The notes below the pieces were generated by a model. The model saw only the letters and a list, made by a program, of their open reading frames with translations, made no database searches and was not told the origin of the DNA. A DNA stretch of 8,672 nucleotides from Paracoccaceae bacterium (GTDB taxonomy: Bacteria > Pseudomonadota > Alphaproteobacteria > Rhodobacterales > Rhodobacteraceae), in contig JABSSB010000081.1 of NCBI GenBank assembly GCA_013214715.1, positions 1 through 8,672 of the forward strand. Reading direction: 5' to 3'. Position numbers and translations under genes: made by a program. Within the stretch, counting starts at the first letter, position 1, and each line of letters begins with the position of its first letter. Below are positions 6,190 through 8,672 of the stretch, piece after piece.

Positions 6190-7497
6190 TTATTCTCCTG
6201 CCAATACGGGGCTGGGCGCACGCGGCGTGACGGAGAGGATCCGTGCAGCCATCGCGGCGGCCCAAAGGAACAAGGCGGCTTCGATCAGAAAGACGGTGCC
6301 AAAGGCGAGATGCGTGGCCAGATCACTGCCACGCAGCAGATCGACCATCGCGGCCCCGGCCAATCCGCCAAAACCCGCGGCAATGGCTTGCGCCGCGCCC
6401 CACAGGCCCATGCGCGTGCCTTCGCGGGCGCGGCGACCTTCGCCCGCCAGCGCCATCATCGATCCAATGGCCGCAACCGCGAACATGCCGTTGAAAAAGC
6501 CCAGACCCACAACCGCGGGCACCAGCGGCGCGCCCGGGCCAAGCGGGCCCAAAAGTGCAATCGCCAAAAGGCTGGCCGCTGATCCGGCGCAACCCGTCAT
6601 CACCCAGACCCGCAAGCTGCCGATGCGCAGCCCGGTTGCGGCAATGCCCACAAGCAACATGCCCAGAAACACCCCGCCATTCTGCGCGCCGGACAAAGAG
6701 GTCGATTGCCCCGGCGTGAAAGCAAAGACCAGCCCGGCATAAGGCTCAAGGATTAGTTCCTGCATGAAATACGCGCTCATCGACAGGAAGACGAAAATGG
6801 TAAAGGCGCGGGCCTGCGGTTCGTGCCAGACCTCGGCCAGTGCGTGGCGGAAGGGCACGGGGGCGGCTTCGGGCTCGGGCATATGGCCTTGGCGGTGCAG
6901 GCGGGCTTCGATCCCCGCCACCGCCACTGCCGCCAGCAACACCGCGCCGCCGGTCACGCAGGCGGTGATGGTCAGAAGCCGCGCGGGGGAATAGGGGTCC
7001 AGTAACGCGCCCACAACGCCCGCCGTGACCGCAATGCCTGCGATCATCATCAGCCATGTGATCGTGGCGGCCGCTGCGCGACGGCGCGGCGCCGTGGCCG
7101 TGGCCAAAAGCGCCAGAACCGATGTGCCCGACGCGCCCACACCCAGACCAATCGCGGCGTAAGCCAGAACGGACAGGGACAGGCCAAGGGCAAAGCTTGT
7201 TTCAAACAGGGTCACACCCAAAGCCGCGCCAAACCCGCCAAGCGCAAGCGCCATCATCCCTAGCAAGATCCAGACCCAGCGCCGCCCGCCCCGGTCGGAT
7301 TTGAACCCCCATTGTGGGCGGGTGATCTGAATGCCGTAATGCAGCGCAACCAGCAGCCCCGGCAACACGGCAGGCAGGGCCAGTTCGACCACCATCAGCC
7401 GGTTCAACGTGGATGTCGTCAGCACCACAATCGCGCCAAGGCAGGTCTGCACCAACCCCAGTCGCAGAATATCGGACCAGGTCAAACCAGTATTCAT
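6190..7497 (-). CDS. PucC-family (BCH/MFS-type) membrane protein
   Basis: The 435-residue product is a polytopic inner-membrane protein with about twelve helices, of the BCH1/PucC branch of the major facilitator superfamily. Family marks include the N-terminal LNRLMVVELALPA (31-43), the HYGIQITRPQWGFKSDRGGR segment (53-72), MQELILEPYAG (245-255), and LGFFNGMFAVAAIGSMM (332-348). Its place between bchG and bchP matches ORF428 of the Rhodobacter capsulatus cluster. PucC and LhaA act in light-harvesting complex assembly; this member is thought to help deliver or handle bacteriochlorophyll, but its exact role is not settled. The start overlaps the bchG stop as ATGA, with a GGGGGAT ribosome site upstream. 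The loop around 200-216 is charged and Pro-rich and probably joins the two six-helix halves. The gene name is left empty because usage differs between species. Confidence 0.92.
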   Translation of the reverse strand: MNTGLTWSDILRLGLVQTCLGAIVVLTTSTLNRLMVVELALPAVLPGLLVALHYGIQITRPQWGFKSDRGGRRWVWILLGMMALALGGFGAALGVTLFETSFALGLSLSVLAYAAIGLGVGASGTSVLALLATATAPRRRAAAATITWLMMIAGIAVTAGVVGALLDPYSPARLLTITACVTGGAVLLAAVAVAGIEARLHRQGHMPEPEAAPVPFRHALAEVWHEPQARAFTIFVFLSMSAYFMQELILEPYAGLVFAFTPGQSTSLSGAQNGGVFLGMLLVGIAATGLRIGSLRVWVMTGCAGSAASLLAIALLGPLGPGAPLVPAVVGLGFFNGMFAVAAIGSMMALAGEGRRAREGTRMGLWGAAQAIAAGFGGLAGAAMVDLLRGSDLATHLAFGTVFLIEAALFLWAAAMAARILSVTPRAPSPVLAGE

Positions 7498-8396
7498 GCG
7501 CCCATCCCCCGAATTGCAAAGGCGCAGATCATCATGCCGGCCACATAGAGCGTGACACCCGCGCCGTTATACCAGGGCGCTTTGCCCTTTGGATCGCGCA
7601 TCAACACGCGCATCGCCGCCACCTGTCCAAGCAGCAGCAAGCAGATCGCTCCAGCGTGCCACGGACGGTCCCATGCAAAGAGCAGCGCAATCACCACACC
7701 CTGCGCCCCCGTCATGACCGCGCAGGCGATCCATGCGGCCTTGGCCGGGCCAACCACCGCCGGAAGCGACCGAATGCCCATGGCAAGATCACCCTCCAAC
7801 GCCTTGAAATCATTCAGTGTCATGATCCCATGCGCGCCAAGCGCATAGATCAGCGCAAAAATCAGCGCCTCAGGGCTGGGTGTACCTGCAGCCAGGATCG
7901 CAGCCCCTGTGATCCAGGGCAGACCCTCGTAACACAGGCCCACCAGCCCCGGTCCCCAAAGCCAGGACCGTTTCAGCCGCAACGGCTCCGCCGAATAGGC
8001 CCAGGCGGCAGCGACAGCCAGACAGGTCGCAGCAAAGCCCCAATACCCCAGCGGCCAGGCGACCATCAGCGCGAGCGCCGACATGGCAAGCGCCACCCAA
8101 AGCCCCCAGCGACCCGGAACCCGGCCCGACGGAATCGGGCGATCCGGTTCGTTGATCGCATCGACATGCCGGTCACACCAGTCATTGGCGGCCTGACTCA
8201 TCCCACAGACCAGCGGACCGGTCAGTAGCAAGCCCAGAAAGACAAGGCCCAACTGCTCTCCCAGCGCGGCGCCCGAGGCGACAGCGCCACATAGAAAGGC
8301 CCACATCGGCGGAAACCACGTGACCGGTTTGATCAAACGCAGCAGCGCACGCGGTTCGGGTAAGGGATTTGAACGTAAGCCATCCGTGACACTCAT
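7494..8396 (-). CDS. bchG: Bacteriochlorophyll synthase BchG (geranylgeranyl transferase)
   Basis: BchG esterifies bacteriochlorophyllide a with geranylgeranyl diphosphate, a late step in pigment synthesis, in the inner membrane. The product is a UbiA-type prenyltransferase with about eight to nine helices. The first Asp-rich motif is NDWCDRHVDAINEPDRPIP (71-89) and the second LNDFKALEGD (194-203). LIKPVTWFPPMWAFLCG (21-37) and APWYNGAGVTLYV (273-285) are typical of chlorophyll synthases. The 300-residue form from 8396 begins MSVTDGL and matches my recollection of Rhodobacter BchG N-termini. Other in-frame ATGs lie at 8408, 8420 and 8447. None of the four has a visible Shine-Dalgarno sequence, and three of them lie inside a 34-base palindrome. 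It is first in the operon and follows ppsR by 69 bases on the same strand. Confidence 0.95.
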   Translation of the reverse strand: MSVTDGLRSNPLPEPRALLRLIKPVTWFPPMWAFLCGAVASGAALGEQLGLVFLGLLLTGPLVCGMSQAANDWCDRHVDAINEPDRPIPSGRVPGRWGLWVALAMSALALMVAWPLGYWGFAATCLAVAAAWAYSAEPLRLKRSWLWGPGLVGLCYEGLPWITGAAILAAGTPSPEALIFALIYALGAHGIMTLNDFKALEGDLAMGIRSLPAVVGPAKAAWIACAVMTGAQGVVIALLFAWDRPWHAGAICLLLLGQVAAMRVLMRDPKGKAPWYNGAGVTLYVAGMMICAFAIRGMGA

Positions 8397-8424
8397 GCTG
8401 TCAATCATGATTGACAGCATGAGT
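8391..8424. repeat. Perfect 34-base palindrome over the bchG start
   Basis: The left arm ACTCATGCTGTCAATCA (8391-8407) is followed directly by its exact reverse complement (8408-8424), with no mismatch and no spacer. The match ends on both sides, as 8390 and 8425 are both C. The bchG start codon (complement of 8394-8396) lies inside one arm. In RNA the sequence could fold into a hairpin of about 15 pairs that would bury that start codon. There is no T-run, so it is not an obvious terminator. Confidence 0.97.
8399..8416. promoter_or_regulatory. Predicted PpsR/CrtJ operator (TGT-N12-ACA)
   Basis: TGT at 8399-8401 and ACA at 8414-8416 are separated by exactly 12 bases, the established target pattern of PpsR/CrtJ, which represses photosynthesis genes under oxygen. 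The full site TGTCAATCATGATTGACA is perfectly symmetric. It lies just upstream of and next to the bchG start, and the gene for PpsR itself ends 50 bases away. Binding here would be expected to repress the bchG-pucC-bchP-idi operon. PpsR often uses two sites; a second full match was not found in the gap, although a TGTC half-site occurs at 8449-8452. Confidence 0.8.
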
Positions 8425-8439
8425 CGATGCAAGTGTAAA
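8411..8439 (-). promoter_or_regulatory. Candidate bchG operon promoter
   Basis: On the minus strand TTTACA (complement of 8434-8439, five of six matches to TTGACA) is followed after 17 bases by TGTCAA (complement of 8411-8416, three of six matches to TATAAT). If used, the -10 would lie within the PpsR operator and transcripts would start near 8404, so the bchG message would have almost no leader. The -10 is weak and the assignment is inferred from position. Confidence 0.3.
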
Positions 8440-8463
8440 GCTCGCATCTGTCAGAGGCTTTAC
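8426..8463. repeat. Two overlapping, mutually exclusive inverted repeats downstream of ppsR
   Basis: Arms GTAAAGC (8435-8441) and GCTTTAC (8457-8463) are perfect complements 15 bases apart. Overlapping them, GATGCAAG (8426-8433) and CTCGCATC (8441-8448) flank a 7-base loop; in minus-strand RNA this second stem is fully paired if one G-U pair is allowed. The two stems share bases, so only one can form at a time. Neither is followed by a U-run. They lie in the ppsR-bchG gap, just before the 34-base palindrome. Confidence 0.6.
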
Positions 8464-8465
8464 CG

Positions 8466-8672
8466 CTAATCAGCGTCAGATTTATCCAACAGTCCGAATT
8501 TGCGCAGTTTCACGTAAAGGCTCTGACGAGACAGGCCCAGCATTTCTGCCGCCGCCGCGCGGTTGTTGCGCGTCAGTTCGATAGCGGTTTCGATACACAT
8601 CTTTTCAACCACATCGCTGGTGGCGGCCACGATTTCTTTTAACGGGGCTTGGCCGACCAGATCCACAGCACT
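8466..8672 (-). CDS. ppsR: PpsR/CrtJ photosynthesis repressor, C-terminal part (partial)
   Basis: Only the last 68 residues are in the window; the gene continues past the right edge. They form a Fis-type (HTH_8) DNA-binding domain, with the recognition region NNRAAAAEMLGLSRQSLYVK and the preceding PLKEIVAATSDVVEKMCIETAIELT-like helix that includes a cysteine. This resembles the C-terminus of PpsR/CrtJ from Rhodobacter, which carries PAS domains upstream and represses bacteriochlorophyll, carotenoid and light-harvesting genes under aerobic or high-light conditions. The Fis-type domain alone is shared by many regulators. The assignment therefore also relies on the location directly upstream of bchG and on the matching TGT-N12-ACA site in the gap. 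The cysteine in EKMCIETA is at the position of the redox-active C-terminal cysteine reported for CrtJ, by my recollection. The stop is TAG at 8466-8468. Confidence 0.88.
   Translation of the reverse strand, partial: SAVDLVGQAPLKEIVAATSDVVEKMCIETAIELTRNNRAAAAEMLGLSRQSLYVKLRKFGLLDKSDAD

Noticed and set aside
7413..8228. 271-residue plus-strand frame opposite bchG
   Set aside because: The composition is typical of an antisense shadow and the opposite strand encodes clear BchG motifs.
8391..8424. The 34-base palindrome as the ppsR transcription terminator
   Set aside because: The stem is long, but it is not followed by a T-run on the minus strand and it overlaps the bchG start codon; the central TGT-N12-ACA fits an operator better.
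8397..8447. Longer bchG forms starting at 8447, 8420 or 8408
   Set aside because: No ribosome site precedes any of them, and the extra N-terminus would be encoded by the palindrome and the inverted repeats; the MSVTDGL start fits known BchG proteins better.

Overview
The window is high-GC DNA that looks like an alphaproteobacterium of the Rhodobacterales, most likely an aerobic anoxygenic phototroph of the Roseobacter/Rhodobacter type. The main evidence is the right half, which carries one edge of a photosynthesis gene cluster. Reading leftward on the minus strand it holds the 3' end of ppsR, then bchG, a PucC-family membrane protein gene, bchP and idi. This order resembles the bacteriochlorophyll-tail segment of Rhodobacter clusters. 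The call rests on protein motifs and gene order, not on a database search.

Left part (1-2121, plus strand): a short upstream region, possibly holding the start of a divergent gene that leaves the window, precedes a two-gene Lol system. It consists of a LolC/E-type permease and the LolD ATPase, joined by an 8-base overlap. Middle part (2128-4473): four accessory genes alternate in direction. They are a small five-helix YdcZ/DUF606 membrane protein (minus), a small exported c-type cytochrome (plus), a predicted lipoprotein with an HExxH zinc-peptidase-like motif (minus), and a DUF2478 protein (plus). The last converges on idi so tightly that one CTAG supplies both stop codons.

Right part (4470-8672, minus strand): bchG, pucC-like, bchP and idi form a tightly coupled operon, with ATGA overlaps at two junctions and a 2-base gap at the third. 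BchG attaches a geranylgeranyl tail to bacteriochlorophyllide a. BchP reduces that tail to phytyl. Idi interconverts the C5 precursors IPP and DMAPP from which the tail and the carotenoids are built. The PucC-like protein probably helps assemble pigment-protein complexes. PpsR is the aerobic repressor of such genes.

The most interesting non-coding structure is the 69-base gap between ppsR and bchG and the bases next to it. It contains a perfect 34-base palindrome (8391-8424) with a TGT-N12-ACA PpsR-type operator at its centre, and the palindrome overlaps the bchG start codon. Next to it are two further, mutually exclusive inverted repeats. No Shine-Dalgarno sequence is visible before bchG. 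No RNA genes, insertion sequences, CRISPR arrays or clear intrinsic terminators were seen. I saw no wholly new system; the bchG leader is the best candidate for undescribed regulation.
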